From Paenibacillus helianthi (lineage in GTDB: Bacteria > Bacillota > Bacilli > Paenibacillales > Paenibacillaceae), in contig NZ_LVWI01000032.1 in assembly GCF_001909055.1 (NCBI RefSeq), forward strand, positions 62,001 to 126,000: a DNA stretch of 64,000 bases. Direction: 5' to 3'. Below are positions 9,012-17,173 of this stretch, piece after piece. The notes under the pieces are model-generated. The model saw only the letters and a program-made list of their open reading frames with translations, made no database searches and was not told the origin of the DNA. The translations under genes and the position numbers were made by a program. Numbering within the stretch: the stretch's first letter is position 1; every line of letters begins with the position of its first letter.

Positions 9012-10372
9012 TCGCATGGTTCACCGCCATCCTGAATATGAGCATTACCGCAAGTTATGTAGCCGTTGCTGTGATCATCGTCCGCCTGTTTTTGCGTAAA
9101 GCCCCCAGAACCTTTTCCTATATACTATGGGCGGCTGTGCTCATAAGGCTGATACTCCCTGTTAGCTATTGTTCCGGCCTCAGTCTTCTAAGCTTGCTGG
9201 TACCTAATGTTCAGACGGGGAGCGGAGCGATGGAATATGTCTCAGGTCAGATCGGCCTAATGAATACCCCTGCGATCAACATTGGGACCGATATCGTCAA
9301 CCAAGTAGTTAATGCTTCGCTGCCCCCTGCCACCCCAGCCGGAAGTGTGAATTCCATGCAAATCATTATGGAGCTTGCCGCCATAGTCTGGCTAGTTGGC
9401 ATCGTGCTGCTACTGGGCTACAGTGTAATTTCCTACCTTAAACTCTTGGACAGAGTGAGAACGGCTACGCTTGTGGATGGACCTGTTTTTGAATCGGATC
9501 GGGTCACTACACCTTTTGTCTATGGCTTCATCCGGCCCAGAATCGTGATTCCAATTGGCCTCAGGGACAACGAGCTGACTTATATCCTGGAGCATGAGCT
9601 GACGCATGTCCGTAGACGGGATTATCTGATTAAGCCGTTTGCGTTCCTGGTGCTTACTCTTCACTGGTTCAATCCGCTGATGTGGATCTCTTTCATGCTG
9701 ATGAGCAAGGATATGGAGATGTCCTGCGACGAAAGTGTGCTGCGCAAACTGGGTAATGGGGCAAAAGCCGGTTATTCCCGCTCGCTGCTGGCATTTTCCG
9801 TAAAACGGGGGCGTCCGCTGTCCGGCAGTCCGCTTGCCTTTGGCGAGAGCAGCATTCATGCCAGAATTAATAATATCCTGAACTATAAAAAGCCAAAGGT
9901 TGGAGCGGTCGCCGCAGCCTGTGTGATATCAGTGATCTTCATGGTGGGGTTTACCGCCAACCCGGCCGGCAAGCAGGAAGGTTCAGTTGATCAGCCGGGC
10001 AAGCTTGCTTCCGTCTGGGCGAATGCCCTCGTCTCCCGTGACGGTCACCCCCGCTATAAAATGATGTCGGCCGCCATGAAGGAGCAATTCAAGCAAGAGC
10101 AAATCGCAAGAAGCGGCAGGGACTGGAATTACAACATCGGCGTATCCAGCCCTTGGGTAGTCGATTACAAAATTCACATGGAGGGCCACACCGCCCGCAT
10201 CACTTACCTCACCCAAACCAGCGAGCCAGCCCATTACCAAACGGAAGAGAGCCTTACCTTCAGGGTTGAAGACGGGAAACTCGTGGTTGCAGAGTATCAC
10301 ACGGTTTATGAGGATAGGCCTTTTAATGCGGAAGCTAGTATCTCTGCCTTTAACTCCTGGGTTAAGGGCTGA
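9008..10372 (+). CDS. BlaR1-like M56-family membrane metallopeptidase
   Basis: A 454-residue integral membrane zinc protease that probably cleaves the BlaI-type repressor encoded just before it. Transmembrane segments lie near residues 8-28, 35-52, 118-145 and 305-325. HELTH at 196-200 is the HExxH zinc site, with E237 in KDMEMSCDE a likely third ligand, and YGFIRPRI at 172-179 is conserved in the family. Unlike BlaR1, the C-terminal extracellular part is only about 130 residues and lacks penicillin-binding SxxK/KTG motifs, so the signal is probably not a beta-lactam. The last 67 bases overlap a convergent gene. Confidence 0.85.
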   Translation: MIAWFTAILNMSITASYVAVAVIIVRLFLRKAPRTFSYILWAAVLIRLILPVSYCSGLSLLSLLVPNVQTGSGAMEYVSGQIGLMNTPAINIGTDIVNQVVNASLPPATPAGSVNSMQIIMELAAIVWLVGIVLLLGYSVISYLKLLDRVRTATLVDGPVFESDRVTTPFVYGFIRPRIVIPIGLRDNELTYILEHELTHVRRRDYLIKPFAFLVLTLHWFNPLMWISFMLMSKDMEMSCDESVLRKLGNGAKAGYSRSLLAFSVKRGRPLSGSPLAFGESSIHARINNILNYKKPKVGAVAAACVISVIFMVGFTANPAGKQEGSVDQPGKLASVWANALVSRDGHPRYKMMSAAMKEQFKQEQIARSGRDWNYNIGVSSPWVVDYKIHMEGHTARITYLTQTSEPAHYQTEESLTFRVEDGKLVVAEYHTVYEDRPFNAEASISAFNSWVKG

Positions 10373-11301
10373 TTGTGAAATGTCAAAGCGTACGGATTGA
10401 TCTCCACCTCCTTGCCTTCCTCAGCCATCTTTTCAGCCATATAGAGCAGCCCCTTTAATGGACTCGTTGATTCATTCAACAGATGGACCGTTAGTTCGTC
10501 TAATAACTGCTGTTCATGGACAGATTGGAACTGCAGCAACCCGTGAGTGCTCCGGAGCTGTGATTCATAATCACTATAGTTCTCAATGACATCCCAGCCG
10601 GGCCATATACACTGAAGCTGCCTGGATAAGCCGGAAATCACATCAGCATGCCAAAATTCCAATCGTTTCTGCGGAATATCCAGATGGAAGCCACCCAGAG
10701 GAAAGTCTTTCTTCCATTCGCTAAGCTCAAGCTTGGGATAGCCATATGCTCTATTGATCTTCTGGACCATTTCAGGGCCATGAAATAAATACTCATCAAT
10801 CCCTCCCCCCAAGGGGAACATTAGCATTTCATTTGCTGAGAAGCTTACACTGGCTATGGTTTCAACCCAGTCCCGGTATTCAGGAGGCGCTAAACTTATA
10901 TCTTTTAAATCATCCTCATGATCGGTTAGCACCTTTTCCTTGGGGTAACCTACATAAGAGGCAATATCGGCAATGCCGCCGGAAGCCCATTCCACTTCCC
11001 AACCCGCCCACGTTTTCCCCAAAAGCTGTAAATATAGATTTCGAAGCGGAATGTCAAACCGTATATCTTCACCGCCGTAGATCAACAATTTCTTCATGTC
11101 TACATCAAGAACCGCACCGCCTTCAGCCCATATATCATTGAGCCACCCGGATTCATCTACCTTAGTTTGCATTTCAATAAATGGGGTAGCATACTCCGGC
11201 CCCCAGAACAGGTCACGTGGCAGCGTATTCGCACACCAATGGCTATAATACAACTCATAAGTTCGATTCTTGACAATGACGAGATTTGCCCTTTGACCCA
11301 C
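10306..11301 (-). CDS. Conserved hypothetical protein (331 aa)
   Basis: A soluble protein I cannot assign. It begins MGQRANLVIVKNRTYELYYSHWCANTLP, lacks a signal peptide or membrane segment, and is rich in Trp and acidic residues; IYGGEDI and WPGWDV are recognisable blocks. The N-terminus resembles bacilli proteins of unknown function. The 25-base gap after the 146-residue gene suggests a two-gene leftward operon. Its 3' end overlaps the end of the convergent M56 peptidase gene by 67 bases, with neither frame broken. Confidence 0.65.
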   Translation of the reverse strand: MGQRANLVIVKNRTYELYYSHWCANTLPRDLFWGPEYATPFIEMQTKVDESGWLNDIWAEGGAVLDVDMKKLLIYGGEDIRFDIPLRNLYLQLLGKTWAGWEVEWASGGIADIASYVGYPKEKVLTDHEDDLKDISLAPPEYRDWVETIASVSFSANEMLMFPLGGGIDEYLFHGPEMVQKINRAYGYPKLELSEWKKDFPLGGFHLDIPQKRLEFWHADVISGLSRQLQCIWPGWDVIENYSDYESQLRSTHGLLQFQSVHEQQLLDELTVHLLNESTSPLKGLLYMAEKMAEEGKEVEINPYALTFHNQPLTQELKAEILASALKGLSS

Positions 11302-11326
11302 TTGTATTCTCCGTTCAAAATAAATT

Positions 11327-11767
11327 CTAATACCTAGCCCAAACTACTGTTAATTTGAACCCTAACCGTCTTTCCATCTCTGGAATCAAATCCGTTAATA
11401 CATCTTCATTCCCTCTACCTTCAATAACAAACCTAGCGAACCCCGCAGGCAAGTGATAGTCCAGACGGTTAAGATTTGTTCCCTGATTGCAGCAGGGCAT
11501 ATGTATGCTTAAGTCATCAAAATCATGGGCGAAGCTCCTTGTCATCTCTTCCTGCCACCATGCCACATCCAGTATTTCAGAACAAAAAGGGCAGGCCACA
11601 TACTCGAAATTCCCTCCTTGATCAATAAACTGGACCGAATCAAAGACATGAATATCGTAAGTGATCGCGTGGTCATCCAGAAGACTTCTCAGATTCTGAA
11701 TCATGGGCGAAGCCGGTATCAATGTATAGTTCTCCTCAGGGATCAGCCTTATGATGTTCTCGGACAT
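11327..11767 (-). CDS. Hypothetical protein with a possible zinc-binding Cys cluster (146 aa)
   Basis: Not recognised. The central region has CPFCSEIL (about residue 59) and MPCCNQGTN (about residue 90), four cysteines spaced as in a small zinc ribbon. The rest is mixed alpha/beta with no export signal. It is upstream of the 331-residue hypothetical gene on the same strand, 25 bases apart, suggesting that the two act together. GAAGGGAGCATCAA before the ATG supports translation. Confidence 0.6.
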   Translation of the reverse strand: MSENIIRLIPEENYTLIPASPMIQNLRSLLDDHAITYDIHVFDSVQFIDQGGNFEYVACPFCSEILDVAWWQEEMTRSFAHDFDDLSIHMPCCNQGTNLNRLDYHLPAGFARFVIEGRGNEDVLTDLIPEMERRLGFKLTVVWARY

Positions 11768-12235
11768 TTGATGCTCCCTTCGTTGAAGCCATATGATTTC
11801 TTACTAATAAGTCTTTTCCATAGGTTGCGTAGGAATTTAAGAAGTTGTTATCAATATGAAGATGCTTCAAAAACCGAATAGAAGAAATCGAAAATAGAAA
11901 GAACGCTACTGACATACTGTTGGCAGTAGGGGGATTGTATACTCAAGACATCCAAAGTGAAAGTGAGGTTATCTAGATGGAATGTCTTTAAAAGAAACGA
12001 ATGGTACGCTGAAGGCTACTCCCCCTGCTGGAGAGCTACAGGATACCGCATCTTTTCGCGGATTCCATGAGAGATTTGTACAAATGCTTAACAAACTCAC
12101 GTTAGTTGATGTTTTCAGTATTGAATGCGACTCCTTTTGTACAGGGTAGCACAAGCTAAACATTAACACACTCCGTACATTGGCCATTAATGAACACCTG
12201 TAACATAAACTACCGCATATACTAAGGAGGACACT
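11768..12235. other. Intergenic stretch, no supported gene
   Basis: Both strands carry short open frames (for example a 55-codon rightward frame at 11982-12149) but none has a good ribosome binding site or a recognisable product. They may be decayed coding sequence. The right end holds the promoter and AAGGAGG site of the VOC gene. Confidence 0.4.
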
Positions 12236-12604
12236 ATGTCAGTAATTGGACCCGACTTCATTTCACTTCAAGTGAGCAATCTTGAAAGCTCTGCGGAATT
12301 CTATCAAAACCATCTCGGACTTGTCCGCTCACAGGCGGGACCACCTCATGCTGTGGTCTTTGAAACAAAGCCTATTGCATTTGCTCTTCGTGACCTAATG
12401 CCAGGAGTAGAACTCGGTTCAGGTACTCAGCCTGGACTTGGTGTCGCTCTCTGGCTTCATGCCCCTGATACGCAAGAAATCCACGACAAGCTTATTGCAG
12501 CAGGCGTAAAGATTACATCCGCACCAATAGATGGACCATTCGGGCGAACCTTTACATTTGCCGACCCAGACGGTTACCTAGTTACCCTTCACAGTAAAGC
12601 CTAA
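12236..12604 (+). CDS. VOC-family (glyoxalase/bleomycin-resistance fold) protein
   Basis: A 122-residue protein with the paired beta-alpha-beta-beta-beta units of the vicinal oxygen chelate fold: FISLQVSNLESSAEFYQNHLGL at the start and TFADPDGYLVTLHS at the end, where the DPDG turn is characteristic. Members are metal-dependent lyases, dioxygenases or antibiotic-binding proteins; the substrate cannot be read here. AAGGAGG lies seven bases before the ATG. It is monocistronic. Confidence 0.85.
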   Translation: MSVIGPDFISLQVSNLESSAEFYQNHLGLVRSQAGPPHAVVFETKPIAFALRDLMPGVELGSGTQPGLGVALWLHAPDTQEIHDKLIAAGVKITSAPIDGPFGRTFTFADPDGYLVTLHSKA

Positions 12605-12701
12605 ATCCGTAAATGTATCAAGCAAGCTTATGATAGTGATGACTTCCTCTGTCACAGGGAGCCAGGTGATTATTACGAGGTTAAGATTATTTCTCTAAAA
12701 G

Positions 12702-12848
12702 TGATATACTCCCCGTACGGTAGACAGGTGAAATCATTAAACCTGTTACTGTAAGAGGAGTTTTTGCATGTCTAAAGGAAGCTTAGTGCAACGGAGGAAG
12801 TTAGCTATCCTTCAAGAGATTGAAAGGAAAGCCCCCATAATGGAATAA
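12702..12848 (+). mobile_element. Probable IS3-type insertion sequence remnant (left end and start of orfA)
   Basis: The segment starts TGATATACTCCCCGTACGG followed by TAGACAGG, resembling the outer ends of IS3/IS150-type elements as I recall them. A TAAGAGGAG ribosome binding site and an ATG at 12768 follow, opening a frame MSKGSLVQRRKLAILQEIE that looks like the start of a transposase helix-turn-helix. It stops after 26 codons and no transposase continues, so only a fragment is left. Confidence 0.4.
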
Positions 12849-13055
12849 AGGGAACATCCGTATGAATTCTCCAAATCACTGCTCCAGCTGAATTCACATA
12901 ATCCTTATAATGAATGCCAAGGGACCTGATAAGATTGCCGTATACACTTCTCCATAAGTACCCATTCCATTTCTGTCTGAGTAATATGAATGACATTGGT
13001 TAGAGATACCAATATTATCATGCTGCATGATCTGAAGCGAAGTGGAAAAAGTAAA

Positions 13056-13093
13056 ACTAATCCCCTGGAAATGCAGCTCAAAAGGGGATTAGT
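13056..13093. repeat. Perfect 11-bp inverted repeat
   Basis: ACTAATCCCCT and AGGGGATTAGT flank a 16-base loop. There is no T run directly after it. It is part of a repeat-rich non-coding block that also contains AGTGGAAAAAG at 13041 in inverted orientation to the repeats at 13150-13221. Confidence 0.6.
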
Positions 13094-13149
13094 GGGATTT
13101 TGTACACCTAATTACAGTCCATTTCCACCTTACAGGTGGTTTCAGCAGA

Positions 13150-13221
13150 ATTAGTGATCCTTTTTCCAACTACGAGTCCTCCATGAGCCCAATGAGTTCC
13201 ATTAGTGATCCTTTTTCCACT
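13150..13221. repeat. Two direct copies of a 19-bp intergenic motif
   Basis: ATTAGTGATCCTTTTTCCA occurs at 13150-13168 and again at 13201-13219, starts 51 bases apart. CTTTTTCCACT in the second copy is the reverse complement of AGTGGAAAAAG at 13041-13051, so the whole block 13041-13221 is built from one motif in both orientations. No coding function is apparent. Confidence 0.6.
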
Positions 13222-13326
13222 AAGAGCGGCTGCAATTCCTCTCAATTCCTCTCGATTCCTAATTCCTCAATTCAACTTCAAATATACATACTCCCAAACC
13301 AGCTAAATGCCAAAAGAACACAGAAA

Positions 13327-13363
13327 AACCCGGCTACTCTCCCATCACGGAGGTAACCGGGTT
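13327..13363 (-). terminator. Hairpin with minus-strand T run
   Basis: AACCCGG and CCGGGTT pair, with TAC/GTA inside. On the minus strand the right arm is followed by a T-rich stretch (GGGTTTTTCTG). It would stop leftward transcription that crosses the ClbS-like gene from the lipoprotein side. Confidence 0.55.
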
Positions 13364-13452
13364 ATGTATTAATCCATACCCATAGGATAAATATGACATA
13401 CTGCTGTCACTGCTCTATGATATAACAAAGACAAAAATGAGGTGCGAAAGCT

Positions 13453-14064
13453 ATGGCGAGCTATGAGTATTTGTCCAAGGAGGATCTGCTAGAGGCCATT
13501 CACACTAAATATATCCTTCTGGATGCAGAATTCGAGGACATCGACAATAGCCAGAAAGATGTGAGAATACCCGAAGCAGATAAAACCCCTGCCGAGGTCA
13601 TCGCCTACCAGCTAGGCTGGCTTCACCTTGTTATGGGCTGGGACAAGGATGAACGGGAAGGCCGGGCCGTGAGTATGCCCTCTCCAGGCTACAAATGGAA
13701 CCAGCTTGGCGGACTGTACCAGTCTTTTTACAGAACATACGCCGGGTATTCCCTCCCCGAGCTGCGGGGCTTATTCCGGCAGATGGAACAGCAGTGGCTA
13801 GACTGGGTGGGCACGTTAACGGAAGAAGAGCTTTTTACGCAGGGCATCCGCCATTGGACCGGCAACAAGGTGAACTGGCCCATGGCAAGATGGATTCACA
13901 TCAATTCGGTGGCACCCTTCACCAGCTTCCGGGCAAAGCTCAGAAAGTGGAAGAAATACATACACATTCACTTGGTACCCGTTGATCCGCCCGTTGATCC
14001 ACTCGTTGATCCGCCCGTTGATCCACTCGTTGATCCGTCGGTTGATCCGCCGTCCGTCCCTTGA
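13453..14064 (+). CDS. ClbS/DfsB-family four-helix protein with repeat-encoded tail
   Basis: Residues 1 to about 170 match the ClbS/DfsB family (DUF1706): LSKEDLLEAIHTKY, IAYQLGWLHLVMGWDKDE, SPGYKWNQLGGLYQSFY and the usual end RAKLRKWKK. ClbS protects Escherichia coli from colibactin and others resemble DinB-like thiol-dependent enzymes; the role here is unknown. Family members normally stop after the KWKK segment. This frame continues for about 33 residues as VDPP/VDPL repeats because it reads through the 12-bp repeat of the convergent lipoprotein gene, overlapping it by 97 bases. The tail is probably a by-product of the overlap. Confidence 0.8.
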   Translation: MASYEYLSKEDLLEAIHTKYILLDAEFEDIDNSQKDVRIPEADKTPAEVIAYQLGWLHLVMGWDKDEREGRAVSMPSPGYKWNQLGGLYQSFYRTYAGYSLPELRGLFRQMEQQWLDWVGTLTEEELFTQGIRHWTGNKVNWPMARWIHINSVAPFTSFRAKLRKWKKYIHIHLVPVDPPVDPLVDPPVDPLVDPSVDPPSVP

Positions 14065-14288
14065 CCGCCGTTTCTTTGCGTCCTGCCATTCATGCCAGGA
14101 AAGCCGCCGTTCCCCCGGCCTCCACCCTTAAAGTTCTTGCCGCCGTTCATTCCCGGGAATCCGTTCATCCTTGAACCGGAGTCGGTACTCGGGATTTGTT
14201 GGGCGGTAATGGCGTCACAGGAGACAAGCACCATGGAACAGCTAAGCATTAGAAGCAGCACTGAGATACAGGTTCTCTTGCTCCGCAT
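13968..14288 (-). CDS. Small lipoprotein with Gly-rich and Ser/Thr-Gly repeats
   Basis: A 106-residue precursor with a lipobox LVSC (lipidated C24), so anchored on the outer face of the membrane. After a short linker comes a Gly/Asn/Met/Phe-rich segment with two FPGMNG motifs, then a C-terminal run of GST-G/S-type repeats. The ATG is one base from the stop of the upstream glycosyltransferase gene, with AAGGTG as ribosome binding site, so the two are coupled. The Ser/Thr-rich tail could be a glycan acceptor for that enzyme; this is inference. The 3' end overlaps the convergent ClbS-like gene. Confidence 0.75.
   Translation of the reverse strand: MRSKRTCISVLLLMLSCSMVLVSCDAITAQQIPSTDSGSRMNGFPGMNGGKNFKGGGRGNGGFPGMNGRTQRNGGQGTDGGSTDGSTSGSTGGSTSGSTGGSTGTK
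13978..14051. repeat. 12-bp tandem repeat coding on both strands
   Basis: About six imperfect copies of a 12-bp unit with the core CCGTTGATC. Read rightward the unit encodes Val-Asp-Pro-Pro/Leu at the end of the ClbS-like frame; read leftward it encodes Gly-Ser-Thr-Gly/Ser of the lipoprotein. The unit length is a multiple of three, so gain or loss of copies would keep both frames open. Confidence 0.75.
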
Positions 14289-14289
14289 C

Positions 14290-15843
14290 CTATGACACCT
14301 TCTTTCTGAATATATAATCGTATATGTCCTTGAATCCCATGTAAGAAAATATAATCAGCAGCGGATACACCGGATAAATATAGCGGGACTTGATCTCCCA
14401 CAGCAGATAGAATCCGATGAACCCCAGAATCACCAGAATTAGAGGAGTTTCAGCATACCGCCCAGCCTTTAATCCGCCGATCAACCGAACAAGAATACCA
14501 GCATACATTACCATATTCAGGACATACATCATCCAGATCAATCCTCTTCTGGCATCCGAATCTCCCTTGAACCCATCCGAAGCAAACGTATGATATACAT
14601 AGCTATCCATAACAAAGCCCATTCTTCCGCGATTGCTGGACGAGCCGTCATTACCTATCCCATACCGCTCCATCTGGTACGTACCTTCAGTCCAGGTCCA
14701 TATCAGCTTTTTATAATACATCTTCCCTAACTCGCCCACCGTGGCTGCAGACAACTTATTCACGATGGACTCCTTGAACAGCTCCGTGCTTTCCGCTTTG
14801 TTATAGCCCGCATCCTGCTGATAGATGCTATAGCTCTCCCGGTTATCCCAGAAGCCGAACGTCTCCAGATTGATGCCCATATTCAGCCACATATAGACAG
14901 GCGCTGAGTTGGTATTGACCGGTTCTTCTACGACATGTGTAGCCTGCAGCACAGCATTTTGCGTCCAGTTCGGAACATTGAAGAGTACGGCTGTGATGCC
15001 TGCTGCGATGATGAGTTTTTTGAGCCCAAGGGTCCGCATGTGAAATAGAAGAGTTAGCAGCACCGTAATCAGGAAAATAACGCCAATACTCCGGAAATAG
15101 TTCCCTACTGCCAGCAGAATGGCTGCGATGAGGATATCCCTCAGTGAATGAGTTCTTATGAACCGTATTGCAAAATAGAATGCACTGGTCAGAAAAGCGG
15201 TGGCAATCACGTCATTATAGATGAGATTACTCATGAACAACGAAGGAATGTAAGTCGCGGCAAACACCAGGACTCCATAGTCATTAAGCTTGGACTTCGT
15301 GTTGAGCTCTTTGTACAGCAAGTAGATCATTAGCGTAGTAACCAGTGAAAACAGAATATTGAAACCCTTGATCACCAGATAATTATCCGGAAACAGGTAC
15401 AGCAGCGTCTTCAAATACAGCACGATGGAGAATTGGAACGGAAACATATGAAGATAGCCGCTTGTTTCGAAGGAAGAATAATCGTTCCGGTACAGCATAT
15501 CCATAGCCAGTGAGAGCACCGTCTGGGAATCATCCGTGGGCAAGCGGGTGAACAGGAAGATGATCACGATTTGGATGGCACAAGAAAAAAGCAGCGTGAG
15601 CGGAATGACTATCCTCGGACTGTACTTATCGAGCTTCAGGCACATTCTATACAGAACGATGCTTGCAGCAAGGACGACTAAGATCAGCACAATGAACATA
15701 AGCAGCTTTTGCCGTTCCAGAACCGGCGTGTCGCCGTCTGCAAAATAGTTGTACTCCGCCCGGAGAAAGAAGGAGGAAGCGATGAACAGGCTTATAAAAA
15801 GAGCCAGTATGACATACAATGTTCGTTGAATTCCCTTTACCAT
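14290..15843 (-). CDS. GT-C fold membrane glycosyltransferase (GT39/PMT-like)
   Basis: A polytopic membrane protein of about 517 residues with at least ten hydrophobic segments. A first-loop acidic patch (RLPTDDSQTVLSLA) and a following segment with HMFPFQFSIVLYLK recall the GT39/PMT_2 and ArnT families, which transfer sugars from polyprenyl-phosphate donors to lipids or proteins outside the membrane. I start at the ATG at 15843, seven bases after GGGAGG; an in-frame GTG 42 bases upstream has no such site. It is followed with a one-base gap by the Ser/Thr-repeat lipoprotein gene, a possible substrate. Donor and acceptor are unknown. Confidence 0.75.
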   Translation of the reverse strand: MVKGIQRTLYVILALFISLFIASSFFLRAEYNYFADGDTPVLERQKLLMFIVLILVVLAASIVLYRMCLKLDKYSPRIVIPLTLLFSCAIQIVIIFLFTRLPTDDSQTVLSLAMDMLYRNDYSSFETSGYLHMFPFQFSIVLYLKTLLYLFPDNYLVIKGFNILFSLVTTLMIYLLYKELNTKSKLNDYGVLVFAATYIPSLFMSNLIYNDVIATAFLTSAFYFAIRFIRTHSLRDILIAAILLAVGNYFRSIGVIFLITVLLTLLFHMRTLGLKKLIIAAGITAVLFNVPNWTQNAVLQATHVVEEPVNTNSAPVYMWLNMGINLETFGFWDNRESYSIYQQDAGYNKAESTELFKESIVNKLSAATVGELGKMYYKKLIWTWTEGTYQMERYGIGNDGSSSNRGRMGFVMDSYVYHTFASDGFKGDSDARRGLIWMMYVLNMVMYAGILVRLIGGLKAGRYAETPLILVILGFIGFYLLWEIKSRYIYPVYPLLIIFSYMGFKDIYDYIFRKKVS

Positions 15844-16030
15844 GGACAACCTCCCTAGCAGCAGTGCCTGTGTTGTATTTATCACATGCCTGGATATATA
15901 GAAGCAGTATAATGGTCCAATCTGAAAATTTGATGAAAGTCACGCAGATCTGAACAGGAACGGAAGAGAATGAACATACGTAAGAGATCCTATGAAATTC
16001 AATACAGTCTAGATAAGAGGAGTGTATCCG

Positions 16031-17020
16031 ATGAAAGAGCCCTATTCGGCCAAGCTTGAATTATTTGCTGAGAATGCACAGCGGGTCAAAAAAGGATTTG
16101 CCTGGAAAAATGCCCAGGTCAACCGCCTGGCGGCACTGCTGTACACTGCCGAGAACAAAATAGCCGACAGTGACGCGATTCGTGCCAGCTATGAATTGAT
16201 TAAGGAGCATACCGGAAGCTTTTCTACATTTAGAGGTACTACCGCAATCAGCATTGCCGCCCTGCTCTCCCTATCTGCTGAACAAGAGCGGCAGCTCGCA
16301 GACACATTGGCTGTCTATGAAATGCTCAAGGATGTTAAATTCAGAGCCTCTGACTATCTTGTCATAGCCGCCTATCAGATCGCTGTGAATACAACACCGG
16401 ATCAATATCAACAGACAGTGGAACGGGCAAAAGCGTTCTATGACCGCATGAAGTCCAGGCACCCTTTCCTTACGGGCCGTGACGACTATATCTTCGCTGC
16501 GATGCTCGGCCTCTCTGGTATCAACGTGGAGAGCGGAGTAGAACGGATGGAGCAGCTATATGCTGTGCTGAAACCCGAGTTTCTGTCCGGAAACAGCGTA
16601 CAGGCGCTGACGCAGGTGCTGGTTCTTGGGGAAGATGCCTCGGAAACAGCAGCCCACGTACTTGCCCTGCGCGAGGCGTTTCGCGCTAGAGGAATCCGGC
16701 TAGATAAAGAATATACCCTATCCTCTCTTGGCGTATTATCTCTGCTGCCCTGCACCCAGGGAGAGATCGTGAATGATGTCTCGGAGACCTATGAGTTTCT
16801 GCGCACCCAAAAGGGCTTCGGCAGCTGGTCCATTACGAAGCAGGAGCTGCTCCTGCTGTCGGCTGCTATGGTAGCTTTCAAATATGTAGAAGAGGCTAAA
16901 AACGGTGTGGTGACCACGACGCTGACCACCAGTATTACCAACATTGTCATCGCGCAGCAGACCGCTATTGCCGCGGCGGCTGCCGCATCAGCAGCCAGCG
17001 CATCTTCAGCTTCAAGTTAG
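16031..17020 (+). CDS. DUF4003-family protein
   Basis: About 329 residues, helical, matching my recollection of DUF4003 proteins of bacilli: FAWKNAQVNRLAALLY near the start, repeated helical hairpins, and an Ala/Ser-rich tail. The function of the family is unknown. I start at the ATG at 16031, eight bases after AGAGGAG; a GTG at 16022 overlaps that site. The low-complexity AAAAASAASASS end looks unstructured. An ABC exporter pair follows on the same strand after about 150 bases. Confidence 0.75.
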   Translation: MKEPYSAKLELFAENAQRVKKGFAWKNAQVNRLAALLYTAENKIADSDAIRASYELIKEHTGSFSTFRGTTAISIAALLSLSAEQERQLADTLAVYEMLKDVKFRASDYLVIAAYQIAVNTTPDQYQQTVERAKAFYDRMKSRHPFLTGRDDYIFAAMLGLSGINVESGVERMEQLYAVLKPEFLSGNSVQALTQVLVLGEDASETAAHVLALREAFRARGIRLDKEYTLSSLGVLSLLPCTQGEIVNDVSETYEFLRTQKGFGSWSITKQELLLLSAAMVAFKYVEEAKNGVVTTTLTTSITNIVIAQQTAIAAAAAASAASASSASS

Positions 17021-17173
17021 TCCATTGGTTGCGCATTCAAAAGTTCAATCGATTGTAACAAGAAAATTATTCAATTCCAGTTACTGGCTGCATGTAAGTG
17101 TTATAATCACTTTGATTTATTCACTCACTCCTGTATGGCAGGGGTGAAAGAACATGCAGAAACAGGTGATCAA

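Noticed and set aside
12805-12996. 63-residue minus-strand frame
   Set aside because: No ribosome binding site, no recognised product, and it overlaps the probable insertion-sequence remnant.
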